Assembly (NCBI GenBank): GCA_024709685.1 | Contig: JANJWF010000188.1 | Location: 1-32,745, forward strand | Direction of reading: 5' to 3' | DNA: 32,745 nucleotides | DNA from: Thiobacillus sp. | GTDB taxonomy: Bacteria > Pseudomonadota > Gammaproteobacteria > Burkholderiales > Thiobacillaceae | Part shown: piece by piece, positions 1-12,117 of the stretch | Position numbering within the stretch: the stretch's first letter is position 1 | Layout: each line of letters begins with the position of its first letter | Made by a program: the position numbers and the translations under genes | Notes under the pieces: model-generated | Seen by the model: only the letters and a program-made list of their open reading frames with translations | What the model was told of the DNA's origin: nothing | The model's database searches: none

Positions 1-1219
1 TGTGCAGGAAGCGGGCGTTGATTTCGTAGATGATTTCCAGCGGACGCGGCAGCAGGCGCTCGAACAGCGCGACCGGCCAGCGCTCCAGTGCCTCGGGCAG
101 CAGAGTGTGGTTCGTGTAGGCCATGCACTGCGTGATGATCGCCCATGCCTCATCCCACTGCATGCCCTCCTGGTCGAGCAGCAGGCGCATCAGTTCGGCC
201 ACCGCGATCGATGGGTGGGTGTCGTTCATCTGGAACACGTTGTGTTCCGCAAATTTCGACAAATCGCTGTTGCCCGCCGCACGCCACTGGCGCAGCACAT
301 CCTGCAGGCTGGCTGACGCCAGGAAATACTGCTGGCGCAGACGCAATTCCTTGCCGCTTTCGCTCGTGTCGTTGGGGTAGAGCACCATCGATATGTGCTC
401 GGCGTGGTTTTTCGCCTGCACCGCCTCGGAATAACTGCCGGCGTTGAATTCGTCGAGATCGAATTCGTCGGTGGCGGCAGATCGCCACAGTCGCAGCGTA
501 TTCACGGCGTGGTTGCGGTAGCCCGAAATCGGCATGTCGTATGGAATCGCCAGCACGTCGCTGGTATCGGTCCAGCGCGCGCGCGGAATCCCCGCCTTGT
601 CGTGATAGTGCTCGGTGCGACCGCCGAACGGCACGCGGCAGGTGAACTCCGAGCGCTCGACTTCCCATGGGTTGCCGTCGCGCAGCCAGTGGTCGGGATC
701 CTCGATCTGGTAGCCGTTTTCGATGCGCTGGTGGAACATGCCGTATTGGTAATGGAGGCCGTAGCCCATAACCGGCAGGTTCAGCGTGGCGCAGCTGTCC
801 ATGAAGCACGCAGCCAGCCGCCCCAGACCACCGTTGCCAAGGCCCGCATCGGGTTCCAGTTCGGCCACCTGCTCGAGCGTCTGGCCAAACCGGTGCAGCG
901 CCTCGCTCGTTGCCTCGTCGAGCCCCAGATTGAGCACATGGTTGGCCAGCGCGCGACCGATCAGGAACTCCAGCGACAGGTAATAGCCGCGCCGCTTGCC
1001 CGGCTGGTCGCGCGCAGCATAGGTATTCATCCAGTCCGACATCAGGCGATCGCGCAGCGTCCAGGCCAGCGCCTGGTAGGTATAGATCGGCGGACAGTCC
1101 TTCACGCGCCCGAGATGGTAGAGCTGATAACGCTGGACATCGTGGATGAATGCCGCGCCGGTGTTCGGCAACGGCTTCAGGACCATGGCATGGGAGGCGG
1201 CGGTCTTCTCGTCTGGCAT
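1..1219 (-). CDS. glgP: Glycogen/starch/maltodextrin phosphorylase, N-terminal half (cut by window edge)
   Basis: This is a GT35 phosphorylase that releases glucose-1-phosphate from the non-reducing ends of glycogen. About 406 N-terminal residues are visible out of the roughly 800 usual for the family; the rest, including the PLP-lysine region, lies beyond base 1. The reading frame is open from ATG 1219 and shows typical phosphorylase blocks: YYLSLEFLIGRALANHVLNL, a glycine-rich DAGLGNGGLGRLAACFMDS stretch, VMGYGLHYQYGMF, and near the cut end NDTHPSIAVAELMR, YTNHTLLPEALERW and EIIYEINARFL. The start is backed by a GGGAG ribosome-binding site in the 17-nt gap after the glgA stop. It is the last gene of the operon visible here, so degradation is co-transcribed with synthesis. 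The family assignment is secure; substrate preference (glycogen or maltodextrin) cannot be read from the sequence. Confidence 0.95.
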   Translation of the reverse strand, partial: MPDEKTAASHAMVLKPLPNTGAAFIHDVQRYQLYHLGRVKDCPPIYTYQALAWTLRDRLMSDWMNTYAARDQPGKRRGYYLSLEFLIGRALANHVLNLGLDEATSEALHRFGQTLEQVAELEPDAGLGNGGLGRLAACFMDSCATLNLPVMGYGLHYQYGMFHQRIENGYQIEDPDHWLRDGNPWEVERSEFTCRVPFGGRTEHYHDKAGIPRARWTDTSDVLAIPYDMPISGYRNHAVNTLRLWRSAATDEFDLDEFNAGSYSEAVQAKNHAEHISMVLYPNDTSESGKELRLRQQYFLASASLQDVLRQWRAAGNSDLSKFAEHNVFQMNDTHPSIAVAELMRLLLDQEGMQWDEAWAIITQCMAYTNHTLLPEALERWPVALFERLLPRPLEIIYEINARFLH

Positions 1220-1236
1220 GGGGACTCCCGCTGGAA

Positions 1237-2694
1237 TCATGTCGAATAAAGGGTAAGGTAGTGGCCGGCGCTTTCCGACCAGTCGAACGACTGGCGCATG
1301 CCGATCTGCTGCAGGCGCCGCCACTGCACAGGCTGTCGATACAGGTCGAGCGCATGGCGGATGGCCTCAAGCAAGGCGGCCACGTCCGGGGTATCGAATA
1401 CGAAACCGGTGGCGCTGCCGTCAGCGAGGGTCGCCGCGTTCGTATCGATCACCGTGTCGGCCAGCCCGCCGGTCTTGAAGACGATGGGTGGCGTGCCGTA
1501 ACGCAGGCTGTACATCTGGTTCAGCCCGCACGGCTCGAAGCGCGACGGCATCAGGAACATGTCGGCACCGGCCTCGATCAGGTGCGCCAGCGGTTCATCG
1601 TAGCCGATCTCGACCATCACCCGCTCCGGATGCTGCTGGGCCAGCCGTGCAAGCTTCTGCTCGTAGGCCGCCTGGCCGCTGCCGAGCAGAACGAAGCGGG
1701 CGTCGGTCTCGGCGAGCAGCAGCGGGATCGCCGCCAGCACCCAGTCGATGCCCTTCTGCCCGACCAGCCGCCCGACCAGTCCCAGGAGCGGCGCCTGCAT
1801 CGCCGCATCGTCGACGTGCGGCAGAAAGCGCTCGAGCAGGGCCTGCTTGTTGCGCCGCTTGCCGGGCTGGATGCGTCCCGCCGAATAATGCGAAGGCAGA
1901 TAGACGTCGGTGGACGGATTCCAGATCGTCGTGTCGATGCCGTTGAGGATGCCATGCAGCTTGGCCCGCCGCGAGCGCAGCAGGCCATCGAGGCCATAGC
2001 CGAATGCCGGAGTGCAGATTTCCGCCGCGTAGGTGGGGCTCACGGTGGTGACGGCGTCGGCGTACACGATGCCCGCCTTCAGCATGGAAAAGCCGCCGTG
2101 GAACTCCACCCCCTCGTGCGTCCACCAGTGGCTGGGCAAATGCAGGCGCACGAAATCGCTGTGCGAGAAATAGCCGCCGTAGGCCAGGTTGTGGATCGTG
2201 AAGACGATCTTCGGCCGCAGCGGCTGGTCGGCCAGGAACCCGCCGACCAGTCCGGTCTGCCAGTCGTGCGTGTGCACCACCGACGGCTGCCAGCCGAGAT
2301 CGAGCGCATCCTGCGCCAGTTGCGCGGCGGCCCGTGCGAACACCGTGAAGCGTTCGGCATTGTCCGGCCAGTCCTGGCCGCCGGCGTCGACGTAGGGATT
2401 GCCCGCACGGTCGAACAGCCGCGGGCAGTCGACGATCCACAAAGGGAAGGCAAACTCGGAGTGGCGCGTTTCCAGGATGCGCACGCTGACCATGCCGTCC
2501 GCGCCGCGCACATCGAGCCAGCCAAGAATGCGCACCTGGTCTAACTGGCGCAGCAGCGCGCGGTAGCCCGGCAACAGCAGGCGGACATCGGCGCCGCGGG
2601 CATGCAGGGCATGCGGCAGACTGTAAAGCACGTCGCCCAGCCCGCCGGTCTTCACCAGCGGATAGGCTTCGCTTGCCACAAACAGGATTTTCAT
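1237..2694 (-). CDS. glgA: Glycogen synthase (ADP-glucose dependent, GT5)
   Basis: This enzyme transfers glucose from ADP-glucose to the non-reducing end of an alpha-1,4-glucan in the cytosol. The 485-residue product has the GT5 hallmarks: an N-terminal [21 protein letters not shown] with the ADP-glucose-binding KTGGL at residues 15-19, a [11 protein letters not shown] segment, and the C-terminal [10 protein letters not shown] motif, whose Glu is near residue 387 (the E. coli catalytic Glu is 377). I chose ATG 2694 because the family normally begins with this MKIL peptide; an in-frame ATG at 2709 would add MKRGA, and neither has a well-spaced Shine-Dalgarno. A 145-bp gap separates it from glgB, the only sizeable gap in the operon, and it is filled by a heptad-repeat element. 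It ends 17 nt before glgP. Confidence 0.96.
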   Translation of the reverse strand: MKILFVASEAYPLVKTGGLGDVLYSLPHALHARGADVRLLLPGYRALLRQLDQVRILGWLDVRGADGMVSVRILETRHSEFAFPLWIVDCPRLFDRAGNPYVDAGGQDWPDNAERFTVFARAAAQLAQDALDLGWQPSVVHTHDWQTGLVGGFLADQPLRPKIVFTIHNLAYGGYFSHSDFVRLHLPSHWWTHEGVEFHGGFSMLKAGIVYADAVTTVSPTYAAEICTPAFGYGLDGLLRSRRAKLHGILNGIDTTIWNPSTDVYLPSHYSAGRIQPGKRRNKQALLERFLPHVDDAAMQAPLLGLVGRLVGQKGIDWVLAAIPLLLAETDARFVLLGSGQAAYEQKLARLAQQHPERVMVEIGYDEPLAHLIEAGADMFLMPSRFEPCGLNQMYSLRYGTPPIVFKTGGLADTVIDTNAATLADGSATGFVFDTPDVAALLEAIRHALDLYRQPVQWRRLQQIGMRQSFDWSESAGHYLTLYST

Positions 2695-2716
2695 CGCTCC
2701 GCGTTTCATTTTTTAT

Positions 2717-2839
2717 TCAGGGGCCAGGGACCAGGATCCAGGGGCTTGGGCTTGGGCATGTGCGGTCGATGGCCGCGCCTCATTAAAGGCGCGCAGCACA
2801 AACACCCCTAATCCCTGAATCCTATCCCCTAGCCCCTCC
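2717..2839. repeat. Inverted heptad-repeat element with central hairpin (REP/MITE-like)
   Basis: The spacer between glgB and glgA has a three-part structure. The left arm (2717-2756) is G-rich on the plus strand and falls into about five roughly 7-nt units such as GGGGCCA, GGGACCA, GGATCCA and GGGGCTT. The right arm (2804-2839) is G-rich on the minus strand, with units GGGGCTA, GGGGATA, GGATTCA and GGGATTA, starting right after the glgB stop. Between them is a 7-bp perfect hairpin, CGCGCCT-CATTAA-AGGCGCG, at 2774-2793. The arms are imperfect inverted copies, so the transcript could form a long stem, and each arm has enough G-runs for a quadruplex. I see no T-tract, so a simple terminator is unlikely. 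Whether it is mobile or regulatory is inference. Confidence 0.7.
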
Positions 2840-5043
<2,204 letters not shown>

Positions 5044-5047
<4 letters not shown>

Positions 5048-6396
5048 GGGGACGGCGGAGTCTCGCATCGATGGACTTTCTGGAGTGTTTGACGCAGTTG
5101 CGGTGCCAGATCGGGCGGCAGCGCTTCCCATTGGAACCGCCAGATCCAGTTGCCATTATCCGTTCCCGGCGTGTTCATCCGCGCCTCCGAGCCAAGCCGC
5201 AGCACATCCTGCAGCGGCAGCACCACGAGCGCGGCGCGGCTCTGCAGCACTGTATCGACCATTGCCTGCGGCACGGTTTCGGGGTCGTCGACGCCCAGCT
5301 GCTGCATCACCTGCGGACGCGCCTCGTCGGGCAGCGTGCGCCACCATCCCAGCGTGGTGTCGTTGTCGTGGGTGCCGGTGTAATAGACGGTGTCGGGATG
5401 CACGTTTTCCGGCTTGTGCGGGTTGTCGGCATGTTCGTCGAACGCGAATTGCAGCACGGCCATGCCGGGCAGGCCGAACTGGTGTCGCAGCGCGGTGACA
5501 TCGGACGTGATGAGGCCGAGATCCTCCGCCACCAGCGGCAATTCGCCCATCTCGTCGGCAATTGTCTGCAGCAGCGCTGCGCCGGGCGCCGCCACCCACT
5601 CACCGTGGATGGCGGTGGATTCGTCGGCGGGGACCTCCCAGGCCGCAGCCAAGCCGCGAAAGTGATCGATGCGCACCAGGTCGAACCACTCGAAATGTGC
5701 GTGCAGGCGTGCGTGCCACCAGGCGAAGCCGTCGGCTTGCATGGCCTCCCAGTCATAGTGCGGGTTGCCCCAGCGCTGCCCGGTCTCGGAAAAATAGTCC
5801 GGCGGCACCCCCGCCACCACCGTAGGCCGGCCCGTGTCGTCCAGCAGAAACAGATGGCGTTGCGACCACACGTCGGCGCTGTCGTGGGCGACGAAAATCG
5901 GCATGTCGCCGAACAACTGGATGCCGCGCCTTGCTGCCCCCGCGCGGATCTCCTGCCAGTGCACGGCTGCCGCGTACTGCTCGGCCATCACCACGTGCAG
6001 TTTGCCGGCGTGGGCAGCGTCGAAGGCGGCCAGGGTCGGTGCGTCGCGATCGCGCAGTGCGACCGGCCAGTCGGTCCAGGGCGCACCACGCTGTTCCGCC
6101 TTGATGACCATGAAACGCGCAAAATCCTCGAGCCAGTGTGCCTGGCGGCGGCGCCAGTCGGCAAAACCGTTCAGCTCGGAGGGCGCGGCGGGAAACAGGC
6201 GCGGATTGATCGCGAACGCCGATGCGCACTGGTAGGGCGACAGGCCGGTCAGCGGGATGCCCAGCGGCAGCATCTGCCACACGCAGAACCCGGCGGCCTG
6301 CATGAAGTCCAGCCAGCGGTCGGCGTCGGCGAGGTTGCCGGATGGCAGCGACGTCGGGTGCAGCAGCAGGCCCGCGCGATGGGTGTCGAAATTCAT
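5044..6396 (-). CDS. malQ: 4-alpha-glucanotransferase (amylomaltase, GH77)
   Basis: This enzyme disproportionates alpha-1,4-glucans by moving maltosyl and longer units between chains and releasing glucose, so it recycles short malto-oligosaccharides. The protein starts at [20 protein letters not shown], like Thermus-type amylomaltases that lack the long N-terminal extension of E. coli MalQ; at 450 residues it is somewhat shorter than the Thermus enzyme (about 500). The acceptor-site motif [15 protein letters not shown] is present, as are nucleophile Asp244 in VRIDHFRG, acid/base Glu291 in VAEDLG and transition-state Asp344 in THDNDTT. Their spacing (47 and 53) is close to that of the Thermus enzyme. 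The ATG overlaps the upstream GH57 stop in the string TGATG. Frame remaining open further upstream is only shadow of the GH57 gene. Confidence 0.93.
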
Positions 6397-8117
6397 CAGG
6401 CATTCCTGCGCATGGTGCCGGCGCTTTCCGCCCAGCCGCCACCGCTCGACAGCGGCACGTCGAGCAGCGCGGGGGGCGCCACGCCGAGCAGGCGATACAG
6501 CTCGCGCAACTGGGTGCGGTAGAGCTGCTCGAAATCCCTGACGCTGTCCGCCGGGTTGTAGTCGCCGAACCACCAGAACCAGTCCGAGCCCTCGCACACG
6601 GCGAGCTGGCGGGTGGCCAGCGCCAGCTGCCCGGCGCTCAGCCTGCCGGCCGCCACCACATTGTCGTAGGTCTCTTTGGCGGCGACCAGGTAATCCCAGC
6701 CGCGGTTCTTGTCTTCCGATCCGATCCAGGTCGAGAAATTGCCGTAGACCCAGCTGCCGGCCGCCAGCCGTTTCATCGCGCGGGCCGGCGCGTGCGCAGC
6801 CTGCTCGGTGAAGGTACTGACATTGATCAGGGGACGGTCGGACAAGGCGGTGTACAGCGCATCCAGAAAGTGATGGCCATTGTCAGGGTAATACTCCCAC
6901 GCGTTCTCGCCGTCGAGGATGACCGAGACCACATGGCGGTCGGCGTCGGCGACGAAAAAGGTGGCGATGTTTTCCAGATGCCGGACGAAGTCGCTCACCG
7001 CGTCGTCGGCGTGCCACCCGCTGTATCTGAAGCCGATCAGATCCGACAGGCCGTCGTCGCGGAAGAACACCCGGACCTCGAAACCATCGACCCGTGCCGG
7101 CGAAAACAGGGTGTGCTTGCTTTCTGTTTCCTCCATGGGGCAGCCCGACTTGACGCAGCTGTTGCGCCACACGCCCTCGCCCGAGGCCGTCCAGGCGAAC
7201 CCCATGTCATCGAGCTGGGCCAGCGCATCCTCGCTGACGCCGCCCTCTGACAGCCACACGCCCGCCGGCTTGCGTCCGAAATAATGCTCGAACACCTCGA
7301 CGCCGTGTTGCAGATGCCAGCGCGAGCGCTCCGCACCGCCCGGATAGGCGGGCGCTGCCGGCACGGGAACATCGGGCAGCGCGTCGCGCAGGTTGGAAAA
7401 ATCGTTCAGCAGCGGCACGATCGGATGGCCGTAAGGCGTCATCGACAGCTCGATCTGGCCGCGCTCGGCGAGCGCCCGGTAACGCGGGATCAGTTCCGCC
7501 ATGCAACGCTGCATCAAGTGCAGCAGTTCGTGGCGGTCGGCCGCGCTGTAGTCCTTCTCCTGCGCCATCAGCCGCTGCGCCAGCGGCAGCTGCTTCAGCG
7601 AATGTCCCAGCCAGGAGAGGTGATACCAGGTCAGGAGGTCGAGAAAGTAGCGCTCGGACAGATAGCTCAGATGCCATAGCAGGCCGGCGCGGCCGACCTC
7701 CGGGTCGGTGCTCGGGCAGATCATCCGCAGCAGGCGCTGGAATGCGGGATACGGGTCGATCATGCGCGGCGCGTAGCAACGCTGGCAGTCTTCGAAGATG
7801 CGCTGGCGGCTGGCGATGTCCGACGGAATCCGCTCGACACCGGACAGCAGGTTCAGCATATGGTCCTGGGTGGGCTTGCCGTGCTTCAGCAGCGCATCGA
7901 GCTGCTGCGCATAGTCGTCCAGTTGTTCCAGCAGCACCGGCGCGAAATTCACGACCGCCCGCATGGCCGGGTGACGCTCGAGGTGCGCGGCCATGTCGCT
8001 GTAATCCTTGATCCCGTGCAGGTACACCCAGGGCAGGTGGTATGCACCCTTGAGTCCTTCGCGGTAGTAGGGTTGGTGCATATGCCAGCACAGCACCACG
8101 TTGAGCGGCTTAGCCAT
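6396..8117 (-). CDS. Glycoside hydrolase family 57 protein (alpha-amylase/amylopullulanase-like)
   Basis: This is a 573-residue GH57 enzyme, a retaining alpha-glucan-active family unrelated in sequence to GH13. It begins MAKPLNVVLCWHMHQPYYRE, with the family motif HMHQP at residues 12-16. The expected nucleophile is Glu291 in GVWLSEGGVSED (most members have WLPE), and the acid/base is Asp402 in VILDGENAWEYY. There is no signal peptide, so it acts in the cytosol. Its place between glgC and malQ points to a role in glycogen or malto-oligosaccharide turnover, hydrolytic or transglycosylating. GH57 also contains branching enzymes, but those have a different layout and glgB is already present. The ATG lies 8 nt inside the glgC end, preceded by an AGGACGAG ribosome-binding site. 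Exact activity (amylase, debranching or transferase) is not readable. Confidence 0.88.
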   Translation of the reverse strand: MAKPLNVVLCWHMHQPYYREGLKGAYHLPWVYLHGIKDYSDMAAHLERHPAMRAVVNFAPVLLEQLDDYAQQLDALLKHGKPTQDHMLNLLSGVERIPSDIASRQRIFEDCQRCYAPRMIDPYPAFQRLLRMICPSTDPEVGRAGLLWHLSYLSERYFLDLLTWYHLSWLGHSLKQLPLAQRLMAQEKDYSAADRHELLHLMQRCMAELIPRYRALAERGQIELSMTPYGHPIVPLLNDFSNLRDALPDVPVPAAPAYPGGAERSRWHLQHGVEVFEHYFGRKPAGVWLSEGGVSEDALAQLDDMGFAWTASGEGVWRNSCVKSGCPMEETESKHTLFSPARVDGFEVRVFFRDDGLSDLIGFRYSGWHADDAVSDFVRHLENIATFFVADADRHVVSVILDGENAWEYYPDNGHHFLDALYTALSDRPLINVSTFTEQAAHAPARAMKRLAAGSWVYGNFSTWIGSEDKNRGWDYLVAAKETYDNVVAAGRLSAGQLALATRQLAVCEGSDWFWWFGDYNPADSVRDFEQLYRTQLRELYRLLGVAPPALLDVPLSSGGGWAESAGTMRRNA

Positions 8118-9429
8118 CGAACTCGTCCTGCCACCTGGAATACAGGTTCTGCCCCAGCATGGCGGAGGTGACCAGGGTGATGCCTTCGGGGCTCACGCAA
8201 TAGCGCTTGGCGTCTTCCACCGGATCCTCGCCGATCACCATGCCATCCGGGATGACCGTGCCCTTGTCGATGATGGCGCGACTGATGCGGCAGTTCCTGC
8301 CGATGCTGACCTTGGGCAGGATCACGCTGTCCTTGACGTGGCTGGATTGCTCCACGGTGGTGGCGAAGAACAGCACCGAGCGTTTGACCCGGGCACCCGA
8401 CAGGATGCAGCCGCCGGCGATCAGCGAATCGATCGCTTCGCCGCGCCGCCCCTCGTCGTCGAAAATGAACTTGGCAGGGGGGAACTGCGGCTGGTAGGTC
8501 CAGATCGGCCAGTCGCGGTCGTACAGATTGAGCTCGGGCTCGATCGAGCACAGCTCCATGTTGGTCTGCCAGTAGGAATGCAGATTCCCGACGTCGCGCC
8601 AGTAGCCGGGTTTGCCTTCCTTGTTGCGGAACGGAAAGGCGATCATCCGGGCCTTGCCGATCTTTCCCGGAATGATGTCGCGGCCGAAATCGTGGCTGGA
8701 GTCCGCTGTGCATGCGTCCTCGATCAGCGTCTGGTAGAGAAAGTCCTTGGAAAAGATGTAGATGCCCATCGACACCAGCGCGGTGCCGGGCTTGCCTGGC
8801 ATGCTTGCCGGATTGGCCGGCTTTTCATTGAACTCGGTGATCCGCATGTCGGGGTCGACCGACATCACGCCGAACGAACTCGCTTCCGACACCGGCACCT
8901 CGATGCTGCCGACGGTGAAATCGGCGCCGTGCTGCACGTGGTACAGCAGCATCTCCGAGTAGTCCATGGTGTAGACATGGTCGCCGCCCAGTACCAGTAC
9001 GTATTCGGGGTGATGACGTTGCATGATGTCGATGTTCTGGTACAGCGCGTCGGCGGTGCCCTGGTACCACTCCTTCTTGTCCGTGCGCTGCTGCGCCGGC
9101 AGGATCTCCACGAACTCGCCGATCTCGGCGCGCATGAAGCCCCACGCACGCTGCAGATGGCGGATCAGCGAGTGCGACTTGTACTGGGTCAGCACGCCGA
9201 TGCGGCGGATCCCCGAGTTGACGCAGTTCGACAGCGGAAAATCGATGATCCGGTACTTGCCGCCGACCGGCACCGCCGGCTTCGCACGCCACGCGGTCAG
9301 GTCCTTCAGCCGCGAGCCCTCGCCGCCCGCCAGTACCAGCCCCAGCGTCCTGCGCGTGAGGTCGGTCACCATCTTCGGTTCGGTGTAATAACGATAGAGC
9401 CGCTCCTGCTCGTCCTTGGAAATTGTCAC
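8110..9429 (-). CDS. glgC: Glucose-1-phosphate adenylyltransferase (ADP-glucose pyrophosphorylase)
   Basis: GlgC makes ADP-glucose from glucose-1-phosphate and ATP, the committed and normally allosterically controlled step of bacterial glycogen synthesis. The 439-residue product has the nucleotidyl-transferase signature GGEGSRLKDLT from residue 35, the PAQQR and EWYQGTADALYQN motifs, the glucose-1-P region ITEFNEKP and a C-terminal left-handed beta-helix domain. The start is GTG at 9429, overlapping the glk stop in the string GTGA. An ATG 19 codons in (MVTDLTRR) is possible, but the GTG start gives a length close to E. coli GlgC (431). The N-terminal arginine-rich stretch before GGEG and residues in LSNCVNSGIRR are where activators such as fructose-bisphosphate or fructose-6-P act in relatives; the actual effector cannot be decided here. 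Confidence 0.97.
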   Translation of the reverse strand: MTISKDEQERLYRYYTEPKMVTDLTRRTLGLVLAGGEGSRLKDLTAWRAKPAVPVGGKYRIIDFPLSNCVNSGIRRIGVLTQYKSHSLIRHLQRAWGFMRAEIGEFVEILPAQQRTDKKEWYQGTADALYQNIDIMQRHHPEYVLVLGGDHVYTMDYSEMLLYHVQHGADFTVGSIEVPVSEASSFGVMSVDPDMRITEFNEKPANPASMPGKPGTALVSMGIYIFSKDFLYQTLIEDACTADSSHDFGRDIIPGKIGKARMIAFPFRNKEGKPGYWRDVGNLHSYWQTNMELCSIEPELNLYDRDWPIWTYQPQFPPAKFIFDDEGRRGEAIDSLIAGGCILSGARVKRSVLFFATTVEQSSHVKDSVILPKVSIGRNCRISRAIIDKGTVIPDGMVIGEDPVEDAKRYCVSPEGITLVTSAMLGQNLYSRWQDEFDG

Positions 9430-10445
9430 GTCCCACTCCTGGATTGTTCGGTGTCTGAATCGAGGTGATGCGAAAAGAAGGGCTGGGCGAGCGCGGTGGC
9501 AATCGCACCCTGCACGCCCAGTCGGCTGCAGGTCACCAGGAAAATCGGCGTGCGCTCGACCACGCCGCGCATCCGTCCCTTGTCGGCGGCGGCCGCCATG
9601 AAACGCGGCGAGCGCAATCGGTCCTGCAGATGCACGGCGATGCCACCCGCCACATAGAGGCCGCCACGGGGCTGGTACAGCAGCGCAACGTTACCCACCC
9701 ACGCACCGTACAGATCGACGAACAGGTCGAGCGCCGCCACGGCGGCGGCTTCGCCCAATCCGGCCCGGGCAGTCAGCGCAGGGCCGTCGACCGGCACACC
9801 GGTGGGCGGACAGCCGAGCTCGGCGCAGCAGAAGTCGTACAGATCGCCCATCGCAGAGCCCGATACCGCACGCTCCCACGACACATGGCCATATTTTGCG
9901 CGCAGATGTTTCAGCAGGCGCGCCTGCATGGCATTGGCCGGGGCAAAGTCGATATGTCCGCCCTCGGTGGGGAAGTCCTGATAGCGCCCGTCGGCACCGG
10001 CCAGCATGAACGCGAGTCCCAGCCCCGTGCCTGCGCCGGTGATGGCACGCACGCTATTCACCTCGGCAGGCGGCGCATTGAGCGCGACCACATCGTCCGC
10101 GGTCAACGTCGCCACCCCCGCGGCGGCTGCCTGGAAGTCGTTGATGAAGCGCACACTGGGGATGCCGAGGGTGGCCCGCATGTCGGCAGCATCGAGCGTC
10201 CAGTCCAGGTTGGTGAGCCGGACGTGCTGCGCGTGCAGGGGCCCCGGCAGCGCCAGCAGCAGGCAATCCGGTGCCGCTGCCGCCTGCGCATCGGTCATGA
10301 ACTGGCGGATCAGGTCGTCGGCCGTGACGAATGCAGCGCTCGCATACACCTGCTCGAAACGCTGCTGCGCCCCGCCTTCCGGCGTATACGCCACCCAGAC
10401 CAGCCAGCTCTTGGTTCCGCCGATATCGGCCGCGATCAATTCCAT
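9426..10445 (-). CDS. glk: Glucokinase (ROK-independent Glk family)
   Basis: Glucokinase phosphorylates free glucose to glucose-6-phosphate with ATP. The 339-residue protein (E. coli Glk is 321) begins MELIAADIGGTKSW, whose DIGGTK phosphate-binding loop is at residues 7-12. Other landmarks are the catalytic Asp103 in RFINDFQAAA, the GAGTGLG adenosine-binding loop at 137-143 and EGGHIDFAP from 161. In this operon its likely job is to recover glucose released by MalQ and the GH57 enzyme and feed it back to glucose-6-P. Its ATG comes 7 nt after the pgi stop, with AAGG almost touching the ATG, so initiation probably relies on coupling. Its TGA overlaps the glgC GTG by 4 nt. Confidence 0.94.
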   Translation of the reverse strand: MELIAADIGGTKSWLVWVAYTPEGGAQQRFEQVYASAAFVTADDLIRQFMTDAQAAAAPDCLLLALPGPLHAQHVRLTNLDWTLDAADMRATLGIPSVRFINDFQAAAAGVATLTADDVVALNAPPAEVNSVRAITGAGTGLGLAFMLAGADGRYQDFPTEGGHIDFAPANAMQARLLKHLRAKYGHVSWERAVSGSAMGDLYDFCCAELGCPPTGVPVDGPALTARAGLGEAAAVAALDLFVDLYGAWVGNVALLYQPRGGLYVAGGIAVHLQDRLRSPRFMAAAADKGRMRGVVERTPIFLVTCSRLGVQGAIATALAQPFFSHHLDSDTEQSRSGT

Positions 10446-10452
10446 CCTTGAA

Positions 10453-12117
10453 CTATATGCCGGTGTGCCGGTGGCTCATGCGTCGGTAGTAGTTGATCAG
10501 CGCGGTGGTCGAGGCGTCATGGCCGCCGACCGGAACGCCCGCGTGCAGTTCGGGCAGGATGCGGCTCGCGAGCTGCTTCCCGAGCTCCACCCCCCACTGG
10601 TCGTAGGAGTCGAGGTTCCAGATCACGCCCTGCACGAAGATCTTGTGCTCGTAGAGCGCGATCAGCATGCCGAGCGCATGCGGCGTGAGCTTCTGCAGCA
10701 GGATCGCGTTGCTCGGGTGGTTGCCGTCGAACACCTTGTACGGTGCTGCCTGCCCGGTCTGAGCCTGCGTCTCCTCCAGCGTGCGGCCGCGCATCAGCGC
10801 CTCGGTCTGCGCGAGGAAATTGGCGATGAGAATGTCATGATGTTCCTGCAGCTCGGTATGCGGCTCGACCGAGACGATGAAGTCGGCCGGAATCAGCCGC
10901 GTGCCCTGGTGCAGCAGTTGGTAGAACGCGTGCTGGCCGTTGATGCCGGTGGCGCCCCAGATGATCTGTCCGGTGGGATAGTCGACGACGTTGCCGTCGC
11001 GGTCGACCGACTTGCCGTTCGACTCCATGTCTGCCTGCTCCAGATAGGCCGGCAGGCTGCGCAGGTAGTGGTCGTAGGGCAGGATCGCGTGCGACTCGGC
11101 ACCGAAGAAGTTGTTGTACCAGACCCCCAGGAGCGCCAGGATGACCGGCATGTTCCGCGCCAGCGGCGCATGGCGAAAGTGCTCGTCCATCTGGTGCGCG
11201 CCTTCCAGCAATTCGATGAAGCGTTCGGCGCCGACGGCCAGCACGATCGACAGGCCGATCGCCGACCACAACGAATAGCGCCCGCCCACCCAGTCCCAGA
11301 ACTCGAAGCGGTTTGCAGGATCGATGCCGAATGCCGTGACCGCCCCGCGGTTGGTCGAGACCGCCACGAAGTGCTTCGCAACGTGCTTCTCCGCCTGCGA
11401 CTGCGTCAGCAGCCAGTCGCGTGCGTAGTGCGCATTGGTCATGGTTTCCTGCGTGGTGAAGGTCTTGGACGACACGATGAACAGCGTCGTTTCCGGATTC
11501 AGCGCTTCCAGCGTCTCCTTCACGTGGGCGCCGTCGACGTTGGAAATGAAATGCACCCTGAGGCGCGGATGGCGGTACGGCTTCAGCGCCTGGTAGACCA
11601 TCTGCGGCCCCAGGTCGGAGCCGCCGATGCCGATGTTCACCACGTCGGTGATGCGCTCGCCGGTGTAGCCGCGCCATTCGCCGCTGCGCACTTTCTCGGC
11701 GAACACGCCCATCCGCTCGATCACGCCGTTGACCTTCGGCATCACATCCTCGCCGTCGACGAATACCGGATGATTGCCGCGGTTGCGCAGGGCGACGTGC
11801 AGCACCGCACGGTTCTCAGTGTTGTTGATCTTGTCGCCGTGAAACATGCGCTCGCGCCAGCCCGCAACGTCAGCCTCCTCGGCCAGTCGCACCAGCATGG
11901 CCATGGTCTCGTCGGAGATGCGGTTCTTCGAGTAATCCAGCAGCAACTCACCCGCCTGCAGGGAAAACCGCTCGAACCGCGCCGGGTCGGCGGCAAACAG
12001 GTCGCGCATGTGGATGGCCGCCATCACCTCCTGATGCGCTTTCAGTTGCTGGAATATCGGCCGGTGCAAAGCCCCTGGCGCCTCATCCTGTTTACGCATC
12101 GCGAATACCGAAGCCAT
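10453..12117 (-). CDS. pgi: Glucose-6-phosphate isomerase
   Basis: Pgi interconverts fructose-6-phosphate and glucose-6-phosphate, linking gluconeogenic or Calvin-cycle sugar phosphates to the glycogen genes downstream. The 554-residue length matches the E. coli type (549). Conserved blocks include [14 protein letters not shown], the first PGI signature at [16 protein letters not shown], the ESNGKS segment, the catalytic-His region [18 protein letters not shown] and the second signature [14 protein letters not shown] with its lysine. The ATG is well supported by a GGAGG ribosome-binding site 8 nt upstream. As first gene of the block it probably carries the main promoter within 12118-12376, where I could not pick a convincing -35/-10 pair. 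It is followed 7 nt later by glk. Confidence 0.97.
   Translation of the reverse strand: MASVFAMRKQDEAPGALHRPIFQQLKAHQEVMAAIHMRDLFAADPARFERFSLQAGELLLDYSKNRISDETMAMLVRLAEEADVAGWRERMFHGDKINNTENRAVLHVALRNRGNHPVFVDGEDVMPKVNGVIERMGVFAEKVRSGEWRGYTGERITDVVNIGIGGSDLGPQMVYQALKPYRHPRLRVHFISNVDGAHVKETLEALNPETTLFIVSSKTFTTQETMTNAHYARDWLLTQSQAEKHVAKHFVAVSTNRGAVTAFGIDPANRFEFWDWVGGRYSLWSAIGLSIVLAVGAERFIELLEGAHQMDEHFRHAPLARNMPVILALLGVWYNNFFGAESHAILPYDHYLRSLPAYLEQADMESNGKSVDRDGNVVDYPTGQIIWGATGINGQHAFYQLLHQGTRLIPADFIVSVEPHTELQEHHDILIANFLAQTEALMRGRTLEETQAQTGQAAPYKVFDGNHPSNAILLQKLTPHALGMLIALYEHKIFVQGVIWNLDSYDQWGVELGKQLASRILPELHAGVPVGGHDASTTALINYYRRMSHRHTGI

Noticed and set aside
150-1370. Long arginine- and alanine-rich minus-strand ORF of 406 codons
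   Set aside because: It is a frame shadow of glgP, which has full family motifs in another frame.
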